From Carboxylicivirga marina (GTDB lineage: Bacteria; Bacteroidota; Bacteroidia; Bacteroidales; Marinilabiliaceae), in contig NZ_JAENRR010000001.1 of the NCBI RefSeq assembly GCF_016612505.1, positions 124,001-188,000 on the forward strand: DNA of 64,000 nt, given 5' to 3'. Shown one piece after another: positions 7,817-17,752 of the stretch. The stretch's first letter is position 1; each line of letters begins with the position of its first letter. Below the pieces are notes generated by a model. That model ran no database searches, was not told the origin of the DNA, and saw only the letters and a program-made list of their open reading frames with translations. The position numbers were made by a program, and so were the translations under genes.

Positions 7817-8524
7817 ATGAGAGTTGATTTATTTGTTCCGTGTTTTATTGATCAGATGTTTCCGAACACAGCATGGAATACTATAAAATTATTAGAAAAA
7901 GCAGGTTGCGAAGTGCATTACAACGACCAACAAACCTGTTGTGGCCAGCCTCTTTTTAATAGCGGAGATATTAAACACTCAAGCAAACTGGCAGAGAAAT
8001 TTATCAAGGACTTTCCGCATGACAGGCCAATTGTAACACCCTCAGCTTCTTGTGCCGGATACATCAGAAAGCACTATTCATCTTTGGTTAATACCGAAGA
8101 TGCCGAACGCTTAAAAAAGAATACATTTGAACTTACTGATTTTCTGGTTAATCAATTGAAGGTTGAAGACTTTAGCAGTTCATTTCCGCATACCATAACT
8201 TATCATGATGCCTGCTCGGCGTTACGAGAATATGGCTTAAAAGATGAACCACGCCAGTTGTTAAGAAATGTTACTGATTTGAAGTTAATTGAGATGCCAA
8301 AGCGAGATGAATGTTGTGGCTTCGGTGGTACCTTTATGGTAAAATATGCTCCTATATCTACCGCCATGACCGAACAAAAGGTTCAAAATGGGTTATCAAC
8401 GGGTGCCGAATACATTGTTTCAACCGAAGCTTCATGCCTGTTAAACATCCAGAGTTATATCAATGCTCAAAAGCTAAATATCAAAACCTTGCACATTGCT
8501 GATTTATTAGCACATAATTTATAA
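7817..8524 (+). CDS. LutA/YkgE-like (Fe-S)-binding cysteine-rich protein
   Basis: The 235-residue protein is made of two CCG (cysteine-rich, DUF224) domains, seen as TCCGQP near residue 42 and ECCGFGG near residue 167, each with the preceding single cysteine (CF at the N-terminus, DACS in the second repeat). LutA is the iron-sulphur subunit of the LutABC L-lactate dehydrogenase; related CCG proteins serve in glycolate oxidase and heterodisulphide reductase. Here no lutB or lutC is adjacent: the left neighbour is divergent and the right one convergent. The partners must be elsewhere, or the protein has another electron-transfer role. Family assignment is sure, lactate use is not. Confidence 0.88.
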   Translation: MRVDLFVPCFIDQMFPNTAWNTIKLLEKAGCEVHYNDQQTCCGQPLFNSGDIKHSSKLAEKFIKDFPHDRPIVTPSASCAGYIRKHYSSLVNTEDAERLKKNTFELTDFLVNQLKVEDFSSSFPHTITYHDACSALREYGLKDEPRQLLRNVTDLKLIEMPKRDECCGFGGTFMVKYAPISTAMTEQKVQNGLSTGAEYIVSTEASCLLNIQSYINAQKLNIKTLHIADLLAHNL

Positions 8525-8530
8525 GTCAAC

Positions 8531-9292
8531 TCACTTCACCCTTTTTAGGATACTATCAGTTAGTAAACTATAAATTTCACTAAGCTCATCTTTATCGTGC
8601 AATAACTGCTGATGTTTATCGATTATCTTCTTATCCTTACGCGATGCGGGTCCGGTTTGAGTGGTCGTGGGCGATGCTTTTTGAACCTTAATTGCTGTTT
8701 CCATAATTAGTGGGTGCAACAAATCAAATGGTAACTGATTACTTTTCAATAACTCGTCTGCCAAACAATACATATGATTCACAAAGTTACAGGCAAATAC
8801 TGCGGCAATATGAAGCTTGCCTCTTTGCTCTGAATCAGCTTTTAATACAACTTTACTCAGTGTACGCCCCAAATTGATAAGCAAATTGGTATTAGCATCA
8901 GAATTACTTTCAACTAAAACAGGGATGTTTGAAAAGTCAAGCTGTGCCTCCTTTGTAAAAGTCTGGAACGGATAAAAAACACCAAAATTCGTAAACCGAG
9001 ACAAAGCATTCATCCCAACACTTCCTGCAGTATGCACCACCAGTCCGTTTACAAGTGGCATATTATTAATAACCTCAGATAATGCATCATCCTTAACCGA
9101 TACTATGTATAAATCAGCATCTGCATCTAACTCATCAAGTTGACATACGGCTTTCGCTTCAAGCTCTTTCGCTACAAGCTCAGCATTATCCAATCGACGG
9201 CTATAAACCTGCACAATGCAATGCTTAGCTTTAAATAATTCTTTTGCCAGATGTGTGGCCACATTGCCAGAACCGAGTAGTACAATCTTCAT
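8531..9292 (-). CDS. Rossmann-fold and DUF2520 domain protein
   Basis: The N-terminus carries the nucleotide-binding glycine motif GSGNVATHLA (residues 7-16), typical of F420/NADP-dependent oxidoreductases and of pyrroline-5-carboxylate reductase. The DUF2520 helical domain occupies the C-terminal half from about residue 125 (KLHIAAVFACNFVNHMY). Such proteins are widespread in Bacteroidota with an unproven reductase role. The 253-residue length is normal. It faces the LutA-like gene with only six bases between the stops and lies 45 bases downstream of the membrane protein at 9337-9765, so the two may be cotranscribed. Confidence 0.88.
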   Translation of the reverse strand: MKIVLLGSGNVATHLAKELFKAKHCIVQVYSRRLDNAELVAKELEAKAVCQLDELDADADLYIVSVKDDALSEVINNMPLVNGLVVHTAGSVGMNALSRFTNFGVFYPFQTFTKEAQLDFSNIPVLVESNSDANTNLLINLGRTLSKVVLKADSEQRGKLHIAAVFACNFVNHMYCLADELLKSNQLPFDLLHPLIMETAIKVQKASPTTTQTGPASRKDKKIIDKHQQLLHDKDELSEIYSLLTDSILKRVK

Positions 9293-9336
9293 ATCGATTT
9301 CTTTTTAACAAAAAATACAAGCTGAGCTTTATAATA

Positions 9337-9765
9337 TTACCGCATTCGATTTACAATAATGGATAAAACAAAAATAAGCAATGGATAAAAAAACGTAAAC
9401 ACACTATAACCAACAAACCAAACAAATGCAGCACTACTACCTCTAAATCCTACTGCAGTATTAGAAAATTCAAAATACCAATTATCGGCCAATATAAAAC
9501 ATACAAATCCCCAAAGCAGAGCATTTATAACACTTACCAATGCTAAAATACCCACTATCTTATTTCTTAGCCCACCATTTGTTTTTACGAAAGGATGCGA
9601 TATAAATGCGAGTATTATCATTCCTAACCAAAAAAGCAGATTACCAATGGGTACTTGAATTTGGTTTAAAACAGGTAACATCAGCAAATCACTCTCTAAT
9701 AAGAAAAAAAGAATAATTGCAACAATAAGAGCCAGGCCCGCCAGCCTTATGTATTTGGGGATCAT
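9337..9765 (-). CDS. small four-helix membrane protein
   Basis: Starting at the ATG at 9765 the protein has 142 residues and four hydrophobic segments (about 8-26, 36-53, 68-90 and 108-132), with short positively charged loops. No family was recognised. The frame extends 23 codons further upstream, but MIPKYIRLAG gives the more typical membrane-protein start. It probably shares a transcript with the DUF2520 gene that follows. Function unknown. Confidence 0.65.
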   Translation of the reverse strand: MIPKYIRLAGLALIVAIILFFLLESDLLMLPVLNQIQVPIGNLLFWLGMIILAFISHPFVKTNGGLRNKIVGILALVSVINALLWGFVCFILADNWYFEFSNTAVGFRGSSAAFVWFVGYSVFTFFYPLLIFVLSIIVNRMR

Positions 9766-9959
9766 AAAATGAGTCATGTAACAATGAAAATAAAAAAAGA
9801 CAATCAAAACTACAGAAATATTATTTGTAAACATTCTAAAGGATACTTTTTGAGCGGATATTCATCGATTAATATTCATAGCCTTAGATTCAATCAAACA
9901 TTCTAGTGCTTTTTTCTTAACTTTCTTTGCATAAATCATGAATATAAGATTAACCAACC

Positions 9960-11684
9960 ATGACTAGATTTATTTGCATCGTCATTATTAGCGTCATTTA
10001 TTATGCGGTTAATGCCCAAAAATCGGAGACGGATTCTCTATCTAAACTACACTATAAGCGAACCGTGTACCTCATCGATTCTCTCAAAAACGAACATCGT
10101 GTATATCCGGTCATCGTTAATAATGATACTGTTTTCAACATATACGAGAAAGTTAGCTCTAACTCAATGAGTGAAAGAGCATTATTGTGCCAACAAAGGG
10201 TTAAACAACTGCTTGAACGTGATTTTTTTTACCGAGACTCGTTAAAGCATGAAGACAGTCTGGATTTTATTCTGATTAAGTATGCTGACTTAACCATCAC
10301 AGAATTTGGTGCAATCACCACTCAAAAATTAAGATCGAGCAATTCACAGGTTACCAAAGCCTACAAACGAAAAATCATCACATACCTTAAAAAGGAGCAA
10401 GCACAACTACTTCTTAACAAAACATATAAAGCATTAATTTACATTGGCTTATTCATTGTATTATTTATCACCATTCGATTTATATTCTCTTTTCTGCGGA
10501 AACTTATTGCTAAAAACGATAATCTGATATACCGTTTTACGCACTTATTGAAGATATACCAATTAAAAGAAGAGGACAAAGAACGGGCTGTTAATACTGT
10601 TTTAAAAATTTCGAAGTGGCTACATATATTAACCGTAGGCTTACTCATTTACTTTATGTTGCCAGCCATGTTGCGCATTTTTTATTACACAAAGTCAGTT
10701 GGCGACAAACTGATTAGTTATTTCCTGAATCCATTTATTGAGTTTCTACATTCAATCATTGCCTACCTTCCATCGCTCATTAAGATCATCATCACCATTA
10801 TTATCTTCAGGATTTTCATGAAGTTGGTCAGCTTCTTTTTTAATGAATTAAAAGATGGCAACATTAAACTCTCCGGTTTCTATAAAGAATGGGCCACGCC
10901 AACCGGAAACATTATTAAGTTTCTGCTGTACGCCTTTCTGTTAACCATTCTGTTTCCACTATTACCAGGAGCCGACTCTCAAACCTTTAAAGGTGTTACT
11001 GTTTTCTTAGGCCTACTAATTTCACTGGGCTCTACATCGGTTATTGCCAATGGTTTAAGCGGTATAATCATGACCTACATGCGACCATTTAAAATTGGTG
11101 ATCGGATTGAGGTAGATACCGTTACCGGCATTGTTGTTCAGAAAAACCTATTAATTACCAGAGTTCGTACTCCCAAAAACGTAATTGTTACCATTCCTAA
11201 TTCAAAAATACTTTCGGGCCATAGTCAAAATTACACCACTGCAGCCGAACGCTCCAACCTCATCATTCACTCTACCATAACGATTGGCTATGATGTTGAT
11301 TGGCGAACAGTTCATCAACTACTTTTACAGGCAGCTAAAAACACCGATGGATTAATTGAGCAAATAGGAAAAGAAACGTTTGTGCTGCAAAAGAGTCTGG
11401 ATGACTATTACGTTGCCTATGAAGTTAATGCCTATACTGCAAAAGCTGACAAATACATTATAATTCAATCGGAGTTACATAAAAACATATTAGAAGAATT
11501 CAATAAAGCCGGTGTTGAAATTATGTCACCTCATTACCGTGCGAATCGCGATGGAGAAGCGATAGCTATTCCTGACAAAAGCCAATCTGAAACGCCACTC
11601 CCAACAGCAGGTAATGATGAGAAACCAATGGACATCAATGAAAAAATAAATAAGAAAGCTGAAGAACAAGACAAAGAAGCTTAG
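9960..11684 (+). CDS. MscS-family mechanosensitive ion channel
   Basis: MscS channels open when membrane tension rises after osmotic downshock and release solutes. This 574-residue version has a signal peptide (residues 1-19), a periplasmic helical region of about 130 residues, then five membrane segments (about 155-175, 220-242, 262-288, 315-335 and 342-365). The pore helix and the MscS beta domain follow (GSTSVIANGLSGIIMTYMRPFKIGDRIEV, read here in pieces: pore GLSGII, hinge RPFKIGDRI). The cytoplasmic vestibule ends with a charged Lys/Glu-rich tail. The long N-terminal domain resembles the larger MscK/YnaI/MSC1-type channels. Convergent with the TonB receptor gene, 3 bases apart. Confidence 0.92.
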   Translation: MTRFICIVIISVIYYAVNAQKSETDSLSKLHYKRTVYLIDSLKNEHRVYPVIVNNDTVFNIYEKVSSNSMSERALLCQQRVKQLLERDFFYRDSLKHEDSLDFILIKYADLTITEFGAITTQKLRSSNSQVTKAYKRKIITYLKKEQAQLLLNKTYKALIYIGLFIVLFITIRFIFSFLRKLIAKNDNLIYRFTHLLKIYQLKEEDKERAVNTVLKISKWLHILTVGLLIYFMLPAMLRIFYYTKSVGDKLISYFLNPFIEFLHSIIAYLPSLIKIIITIIIFRIFMKLVSFFFNELKDGNIKLSGFYKEWATPTGNIIKFLLYAFLLTILFPLLPGADSQTFKGVTVFLGLLISLGSTSVIANGLSGIIMTYMRPFKIGDRIEVDTVTGIVVQKNLLITRVRTPKNVIVTIPNSKILSGHSQNYTTAAERSNLIIHSTITIGYDVDWRTVHQLLLQAAKNTDGLIEQIGKETFVLQKSLDDYYVAYEVNAYTAKADKYIIIQSELHKNILEEFNKAGVEIMSPHYRANRDGEAIAIPDKSQSETPLPTAGNDEKPMDINEKINKKAEEQDKEA

Positions 11685-11687
11685 AGT

Positions 11688-14081
11688 TTAAAACTCAATC
11701 ATCAGACCAATCGTTGGTAAAACAGTCCCTGAAGTCGAATTCAATTCTTTCAACTCATAACGCTGCTCTTCGATGGGTGCTCCCGGGTTGATTATTATTG
11801 GCTGGTTATTGTCATCCAATACCTGAATAAGTTCAGGTGCCTGCTCAGCTTGTTGATTGTAAAGGTTTTGAATATCAAGGTAAACGCCCAATGTCATCTT
11901 TTTGAAATACCAGGTTTTATCAACACGTATATCAAGCTGATGGAAACTAGCCAGACGTTGAGTATTGAACTGCGAATAATCGAGATATTGTCGATTTTGT
12001 GCATCCCATGCTTGTACAAGTGACGACTTTTCGAAGTCGTAGGGTGTATAAGGTAATCCACCAACAAATCGCCACTTAACTCCAACATCCCAGTTTTTAC
12101 CAAAGCTTTTATTACCCGTAAAAGTAAACAAGTGCTTACTGTCCCATGATGATGGCACATATTTATCTTGCCAATCAGTAAATTCACTGCGCACATAGGT
12201 GTATGCCGCAATCATGTTAAAACCATTATTTGTACGCGTACGAACCAGTAATTCTGCTCCCCAGGCTTTACCCTTGGATGTGGAAGTTACTTCTTCATCA
12301 CCAAAAATGCCAAAATCACCTCCCTTACTGGCCATTGATATAGAGTCTTGTACCGAGAATGGGTAATCATCATAAATCTTATAAAATCCTTCCAGTGTTA
12401 CACGTGTGCGTTTATTTGGCCTGAACTCCAAACCTCCCACTAAGTGATCAGCCTGTAAGTATTTTATACCATTGGTTTTATTCAGTAATTCCCCTTCATT
12501 ATTTCGGTAACCAAAGGTTGTGTATGCCGGCTGTTGATAGTAACGTCCTGCGTTCATATTTAAATATACATCGGGCAACAGCATATACGAAGCTGCCAGG
12601 CGCGGACTAATTTGTTCCCACATCCTGTTCATTTGTGATGAATAAGAGTTGGCATCCATTCGTAAACCGGCAGATAGTGTCAATCGATTATTAATAAAAG
12701 GATGTGAAACAGAGCCGAACACCGACCATTTGACAAAATCAAGCTCCGATGAATAATTAACTTCTGTAGGTTCATCATCTTCATAGATTTGATTGTAGGT
12801 TCGGTTTTGATATTGAACATACTCTGTACCTGCACCAATATTAATTGTAAAATCGTTTGGGCGTGCAGTATACTCTACTCTGAACTTATTTTCAATTTCA
12901 TCCGAGGAATAATCTGTTAATAAATTCTCTGGCGTTTCAACATTATCCTTATACTTATAAACCTCATTATTAAGATGGTTCCGACTGAGGTAAAACGACA
13001 AATAACTCCGTTCCAAATAATGTTTGTAGGCCGCTCCTATCGTATAATTCCACTGATTATTAACGGGCAGGTAGTTCAGTATGTAATTGTTCTCTTCGGT
13101 CGGTTCAGCATTTTCATTTAACTTGAATTTATCAATAGCGCCTACTCCTAAAAAGGTAATTTCATTCTTTTCATCGATACGCGTTTTGGTTTTAAACTGA
13201 AAATCGGTGAATGTTGGCAAAAAAGGCAGACCTAGGGCATCAAAAAGAAACTGGAGATAAGACCGTCTGACTGATGCTATCATGCCTGTTTTTTCACTTA
13301 ACGGAGCAGTTGTTGTTAAGGACAATTCAGAGGCGCCTAATGTACCCTTAAAGTGTGGCTTATCATCTCGAACATCAATTTGCTTAAACTCAAAAACCGA
13401 ACTAAGCGCATTACCCTTGGAAACAGGAAATGCACTGGAATAAAAATCAACCTCACGAATAAAATCCACATTCAAAATACCTACCGGACCACCCGATGCA
13501 CCTTGCGTTGTAAAGTGGTTAAGGTTAGGTATTTCAATACCATCAATAAAAAAACGATTTTCAGAAGGCCCACCTCCTCTTACAAACAAATCGTTACGGA
13601 AGGTACTGGCACTACCTACACCAGGGAAAGATTGTAAAACTTTAGATATATCACGATTCGCTCCTGCACTTTTTTCTATCTGATCAATTCCTATGCGTCG
13701 CAATGAAACAGGTGCTTCTGGTCGTACCACATAAGGCGAAGCTGAGACCTTTACCTCATCAAGATTTTCAGAAGTGGTTTCTAAGCTTATTTCAATATAA
13801 TTTGTACGTATGTGAGAAACTGAAAACTCCTCGGTAACTTTTGGCGTGTAGCCTAATGATGACAACTGCAACTGAACAAAACCAGCCTCGATATCATTGA
13901 ATTCAAAACGACCAAGAGTGTCGGATATTGTTCCTGTTGTTGTTTCAAATATCACAATATTTACAAAAGGGATAGGTTTATTGGTGTAGACATCCTTTAC
14001 TACTCCCTTTAAACTACCAGTTTGAGCTAAAGAAACAGAACTAATTAGTAATATTATATGGGCAAAAATAAGGCGATTCAT
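11688..14081 (-). CDS. TonB-dependent receptor with CarboxypepD_reg N-domain
   Basis: This outer-membrane active transporter has 797 residues. A signal peptide (1-19) is followed by the carboxypeptidase-regulatory-like domain (GSLKGVVKDVYTNKPI, about 22-105), a plug domain (LQSFPGVGSASTFRNDLFVRGG cut short here as LFVRGG, with FIDGIEIPN), and the beta-barrel, which ends in GLMIEF, a typical terminal strand with a C-terminal Phe. It is smaller than SusC proteins and has no SusD neighbour, so it belongs to the general TonB-receptor group, whose ligand (siderophore, metal, small molecule) cannot be told. It is a single-gene unit convergent with mscS. Confidence 0.92.
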   Translation of the reverse strand: MNRLIFAHIILLISSVSLAQTGSLKGVVKDVYTNKPIPFVNIVIFETTTGTISDTLGRFEFNDIEAGFVQLQLSSLGYTPKVTEEFSVSHIRTNYIEISLETTSENLDEVKVSASPYVVRPEAPVSLRRIGIDQIEKSAGANRDISKVLQSFPGVGSASTFRNDLFVRGGGPSENRFFIDGIEIPNLNHFTTQGASGGPVGILNVDFIREVDFYSSAFPVSKGNALSSVFEFKQIDVRDDKPHFKGTLGASELSLTTTAPLSEKTGMIASVRRSYLQFLFDALGLPFLPTFTDFQFKTKTRIDEKNEITFLGVGAIDKFKLNENAEPTEENNYILNYLPVNNQWNYTIGAAYKHYLERSYLSFYLSRNHLNNEVYKYKDNVETPENLLTDYSSDEIENKFRVEYTARPNDFTINIGAGTEYVQYQNRTYNQIYEDDEPTEVNYSSELDFVKWSVFGSVSHPFINNRLTLSAGLRMDANSYSSQMNRMWEQISPRLAASYMLLPDVYLNMNAGRYYQQPAYTTFGYRNNEGELLNKTNGIKYLQADHLVGGLEFRPNKRTRVTLEGFYKIYDDYPFSVQDSISMASKGGDFGIFGDEEVTSTSKGKAWGAELLVRTRTNNGFNMIAAYTYVRSEFTDWQDKYVPSSWDSKHLFTFTGNKSFGKNWDVGVKWRFVGGLPYTPYDFEKSSLVQAWDAQNRQYLDYSQFNTQRLASFHQLDIRVDKTWYFKKMTLGVYLDIQNLYNQQAEQAPELIQVLDDNNQPIIINPGAPIEEQRYELKELNSTSGTVLPTIGLMIEF

Positions 14082-14249
14082 TTGTTTAATCTTTTATCAA
14101 TACACTTTAAACACAATTCTATCTAAAAGGTTTAGACTTTTAAAGCTTGCATTACTTTTTTACACTATCCAATGAAGGATTCGGACTTCAGGAATACAAT
14201 AAAGTTAAAATGTACATTTTTTGTTACCTTGCTAGTTCAATTAGTTGAA

Positions 14250-16019
14250 ATGAATCGAAAATCCCTCTTCAGGCAGTTTTTAGTATGGCGTTTGAGACAT
14301 GTTAGCAATCGTCAGTTCATGATGATACTAAGTGTTTTAGTAGGCATTGGTGCCGGATTAGCAGCAGTCGTTATCAAAAACTCTGTTCATTTTATCAGCG
14401 ACTTGGTCCACCAACTCACGCAAAGTAGCAGAGGCTATTTGTACCTTATTACGCCATCAATAGGTATATTTCTTTCGGTTTTATTTATCAAGTATGTTAT
14501 AAAACGTCCTGTAAGACACGGTATTCCCAATGTGCTTTATGCCATTTCTAAGAATCAGGGGCAGATGAATCGGCACAATATGTTTTCATCGATTGTTACC
14601 AGTGCCCTAACAGTTGGCTTTGGTGGTAGTGTCGGGCTTGAGGGACCTACAGTTTCTACCGGAGCTGCAATCGGCAGTAATATCGGGCAATTATTTCGTT
14701 TAAATTATCGTCAAATAAAACTTTTGTTAGGTTGCGCTTGTGCTGGTGCAATGGCGGCTATTTTTAAAGCGCCCATTGCTGCAATTGTATTTGCCCTTGA
14801 GGTAATCATGCTGGATTTAACGCTGGCCTCACTCGTTCCAATATTAATGGCATCTATCTCAGCTGTCGTCACGTCCTACCTGTTAATGGGGCAAGAAGTT
14901 GTATATCCTTTCAAGGTGACCGAAACCTATGAAATGATTGACTTAATTTACTATGTAATACTTGGTGTTCTGGCAGGTTTTGTTGCAACTTATTTTACAC
15001 GCATTTACATACTCATTGAGCATTGGTTTGAGCGGTTTCAGCGGAGCAGAGTACGAATACTTGTTGGCGGTTTGTTATTAGGGGCACTCCTATTTTTCTT
15101 TCCATCACTATACGGTGAGGGCTATGAATTTGTCAACCAAGCACTAGCAGGCGATGTTAGCCATGTTTTTGATAATTCCATTTTCGACTTTTTGACCGAT
15201 AACTTTGCTGCAATGGCTTCGCTACTTAGTATTATTATATTGCTAAAAGTAGTAGCCGCATCATTAACCTTTGGCAGTGGTGGCGTAGGTGGTATTTTTG
15301 CGCCAACATTATTTATGGGCGCTAACACAGGTTTGTTATTTGCCACCATTGTAAATAAGTTAGGCATTCATCAATTACACGTCCCTAATTTTGCCTTAAT
15401 TGGCATGGCCGGATTAATTGCTGGTGTGCTACAAGCACCATTAACTGGCATTTTTTTAATCGCAGATCTATCCGGTGGTTACGAAATGTTTTTACCACTA
15501 ATGGTTACAGCCACCGCTTCATTTGCCACCACAAAAACATTTGAAAAACACTCGGTTTATACCCACCAGTTGGCTAAGCGTCGTGAATTGATAACGCATG
15601 ATAAAGACCATGCAGTACTCACCATGATGGAGGTTAAAAACCTTATTGAAACAGATTTTGCGAAGATTAAACCTGAAGCGACCTTAGGTGATTTAGTAGA
15701 GGTTATCTCAGAAGCTCATCGTAATTTATTCCCTGTTGTTGATGACGAAGGACAGCTGCATGGCATGATAAAAATGGATGACATACGGAAAATCATCTTT
15801 AAACCAGCCCTTTATGATTCCACTCTGGTGAAAGACTTAATGTATATGCCGGCATATTATATCAGTCCGGATGATACAATGGAAGACCTGGTAGAGATGT
15901 TCCGAAAATCAAGTCGATTTAACATTGCTGTTATCGACAAGGGCAAATACCTTGGTTTTATTTCACGAGCCAACGCATTTACCGCTTATCGTAATCAGTT
16001 AAAAATGTTTTCGGAGTAA
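14250..16019 (+). CDS. ClC-type chloride channel with CBS domains (copy 1)
   Basis: The protein has the ClC membrane domain (about residues 25-430, ten or more hydrophobic helices) and two C-terminal CBS domains (about 465-590). The gating glutamate is kept in GLEGP, and the pore signature GSGGVGGIFAPTLFMG is present. The position of the internal proton glutamate of ClC antiporters is valine (ALEV), as in channel-type ClCs. The serine loop GSGIP is altered to RHGIP. I take the start at the ATG at 14250 (MNRKSLFRQ), which matches the start of the paralogue at 18492; the frame itself reaches 14172. It may pass chloride or other anions across the inner membrane. Confidence 0.92.
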   Translation: MNRKSLFRQFLVWRLRHVSNRQFMMILSVLVGIGAGLAAVVIKNSVHFISDLVHQLTQSSRGYLYLITPSIGIFLSVLFIKYVIKRPVRHGIPNVLYAISKNQGQMNRHNMFSSIVTSALTVGFGGSVGLEGPTVSTGAAIGSNIGQLFRLNYRQIKLLLGCACAGAMAAIFKAPIAAIVFALEVIMLDLTLASLVPILMASISAVVTSYLLMGQEVVYPFKVTETYEMIDLIYYVILGVLAGFVATYFTRIYILIEHWFERFQRSRVRILVGGLLLGALLFFFPSLYGEGYEFVNQALAGDVSHVFDNSIFDFLTDNFAAMASLLSIIILLKVVAASLTFGSGGVGGIFAPTLFMGANTGLLFATIVNKLGIHQLHVPNFALIGMAGLIAGVLQAPLTGIFLIADLSGGYEMFLPLMVTATASFATTKTFEKHSVYTHQLAKRRELITHDKDHAVLTMMEVKNLIETDFAKIKPEATLGDLVEVISEAHRNLFPVVDDEGQLHGMIKMDDIRKIIFKPALYDSTLVKDLMYMPAYYISPDDTMEDLVEMFRKSSRFNIAVIDKGKYLGFISRANAFTAYRNQLKMFSE

Positions 16020-16023
16020 TCGT

Positions 16024-17076
16024 TTACTCATTCTCACTTGCTATTCGACGTGCCTCTTGTTCGATCATAAAATCGTTAAGAATAGACTCAACCTCATCAA
16101 AACCGCTCGTTTCCATCAGTTGGGCTCGTAACTGAACTGCACCTGGGAAACTATTGGTATAAATCTTAAAGAAGCGTTTTAAAATGGCCCAGGGCTTTAC
16201 TCCTTTCCAGCTATCGGAATACAATTTGGCATGCAATCTTAGGGCCTCAATACGCTCCTCCATAGAAGGACTGTAAGCCGGATTATAAAACCAAGGATTA
16301 TGAAAAATACCACGACCAACCATTACGCCATCAACACCATACTCCATCACCTTGTCTAAGGACTCTTCAATCGACATGACATCACCGTTACCCAAAAGCT
16401 TTATCTTCGGGTTAATCTGATTACGTAGTTCCACAGCTTTCGCTATCTCATTCCAGTCAGCTTCGCCTTCCGACATCATTTTTTGAATTCGCCCATGCAC
16501 TATAACAGCATCTGCCTCAGACTGAAGCAGGTTCGAAATCCAGGATTCTGTTACCACAGATTTAAAACCAACACGTGTTTTTACACTTAATGGCAGGTCA
16601 CTTGCTTCGTGCACAGCAGTTATTATTTCACGAGCAAGCTCTGGAGTGTTAATCAATGCTGAACATGCGCCTTTTTTAATGATATTCTTCATCGGACATC
16701 CCATGTTAATGTCAATACCATCAAACGGCGTCTCATTGGCTATGTATTGAGCTGTCTTATAAAACTTCTCCGGATCAGTTCCCCAGATTTGAGCCACCAA
16801 CTTAACGTTGTGCTTTTTTGCCAATTCCAGCTCACTATCGTTAACATGAAATCGATGCACAACTTTATCTTTTCCAACCGGATGACAAAAACCATCAGTT
16901 GATAAAAACTCACTAAATAGCAAATGTAAATTACCCGGACTTGACAATCGCATCACAACCTCGCGAAAAACGGTATCTGTCACATCTTCCATTGGAGCCA
17001 ATGCCCAAACAGGTCCTTTGCTTTCTTTCCAGTAATTTGCTCTGTTGGTTATTATTTTATCTCCCATTATCATCAC
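16024..17076 (-). CDS. dus: tRNA-dihydrouridine synthase
   Basis: Dus enzymes reduce uridines in the tRNA D-loop with FMN and NADPH. The TIM-barrel domain opens with APMEDVTD, the FMN site includes MGCP (catalytic cysteine) followed by the conserved Lys (VKTR), and NGDVMS with GVMVGRGIF close the phosphate site. The 350-residue length is usual. The second or third of the clustered Met codons may be the real start. It lies 5 bases after the GroES-like gene, so the two are cotranscribed. Which of the three bacterial Dus specificities it has cannot be seen. Confidence 0.94.
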   Translation of the reverse strand: MMIMGDKIITNRANYWKESKGPVWALAPMEDVTDTVFREVVMRLSSPGNLHLLFSEFLSTDGFCHPVGKDKVVHRFHVNDSELELAKKHNVKLVAQIWGTDPEKFYKTAQYIANETPFDGIDINMGCPMKNIIKKGACSALINTPELAREIITAVHEASDLPLSVKTRVGFKSVVTESWISNLLQSEADAVIVHGRIQKMMSEGEADWNEIAKAVELRNQINPKIKLLGNGDVMSIEESLDKVMEYGVDGVMVGRGIFHNPWFYNPAYSPSMEERIEALRLHAKLYSDSWKGVKPWAILKRFFKIYTNSFPGAVQLRAQLMETSGFDEVESILNDFMIEQEARRIASENE

Positions 17077-17081
17077 CTTCC

Positions 17082-17465
17082 TTAATCAAATAATCCTTCA
17101 TCTCGAATGACCATTAACACGGCCGATTGAGATACAATAATATACTTTTCTTTTTTATACTCTATTTCATAACCTCCACTCTGAAGGTAAATGGCCAAAT
17201 CTCCTTCTTTGGGCTGTAGTGGCACATACATTACCGCTTCATCACGCTGTTTCCAACTCTCATCACTATCATTAGCAGCCGGAATCGGATATCCGGGACC
17301 TACTTTAACAATATAGCCACTGTGCACCTTCTCTTTTTCTTGCACACTCGGAGGAAGGTATAAACCTGATTTGGTTTTACTTTGTGGCACCTTAGGTTTT
17401 AACAAAATCCTATCTCCAACTAAAATAAACTTTTCAAGTTCCTTATCATCTATACCTAACGACAT
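17082..17465 (-). CDS. divergent GroES-like co-chaperonin
   Basis: The 127-residue protein contains Cpn10 family marks: VGDRILLKP at the start of the domain, KTKSGLYLPP (the beta-turn before the mobile loop), SGYIVKVGPG and the C-terminal EYIIVSQSAVLMVI. The mobile loop region is longer than in GroES, with an insert around residues 62-80. No groEL is adjacent, so this is probably a second, specialised GroES-like protein rather than the housekeeping one. First gene of a two-gene unit with dus. Confidence 0.82.
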   Translation of the reverse strand: MSLGIDDKELEKFILVGDRILLKPKVPQSKTKSGLYLPPSVQEKEKVHSGYIVKVGPGYPIPAANDSDESWKQRDEAVMYVPLQPKEGDLAIYLQSGGYEIEYKKEKYIIVSQSAVLMVIRDEGLFD

Positions 17466-17484
17466 TGTATTAATATTTTGCCTG

Positions 17485-17492
17485 CAAAGATA
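17485..17492 (-). promoter_or_regulatory. -7 box of the GroES-like/dus operon
   Basis: The minus strand reads TATCTTTG, a match to TAnnTTTG, about 20 bases before the ATG at 17465. No clear -33 box. Confidence 0.5.
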
Positions 17493-17599
17493 TGAAATTG
17501 CGTTAAAGTAAAACTATTATTTTGCACCTACTATGCCTCTCTAATCGTTAGCAATATTGGACTTAACTTTTTTTAACAAGACTAAAACACAACTAGATA

Positions 17600-17630
17600 T
17601 TGAATTGCAGAAACCTTTTTCATACTTTTG
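17600..17630 (+). promoter_or_regulatory. promoter of the NUMOD4 gene
   Basis: TTG (17600-17602) is followed after 20 bases by TACTTTTG (17623-17630). It predicts a leader of about 115 bases before the ATG at 17753. That leader ends in AAGGAG only two bases from the ATG, closer than a working Shine-Dalgarno normally sits. Confidence 0.6.
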
Positions 17631-17752
17631 CTGTTACTTTTTAACAGTTAGTAGAATATCTCTACATTTAACATTCACAGAAAAAAGTAACTACATAACT
17701 AAATGTATTGGGTAACATTAATCTATTATTTCAACCTTTAACCTAAGGAGCA

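Noticed and set aside
11894-12211. Minus-strand frame of 105 codons inside the TonB receptor gene
   Set aside because: Out-of-frame shadow of the receptor with no independent signal.
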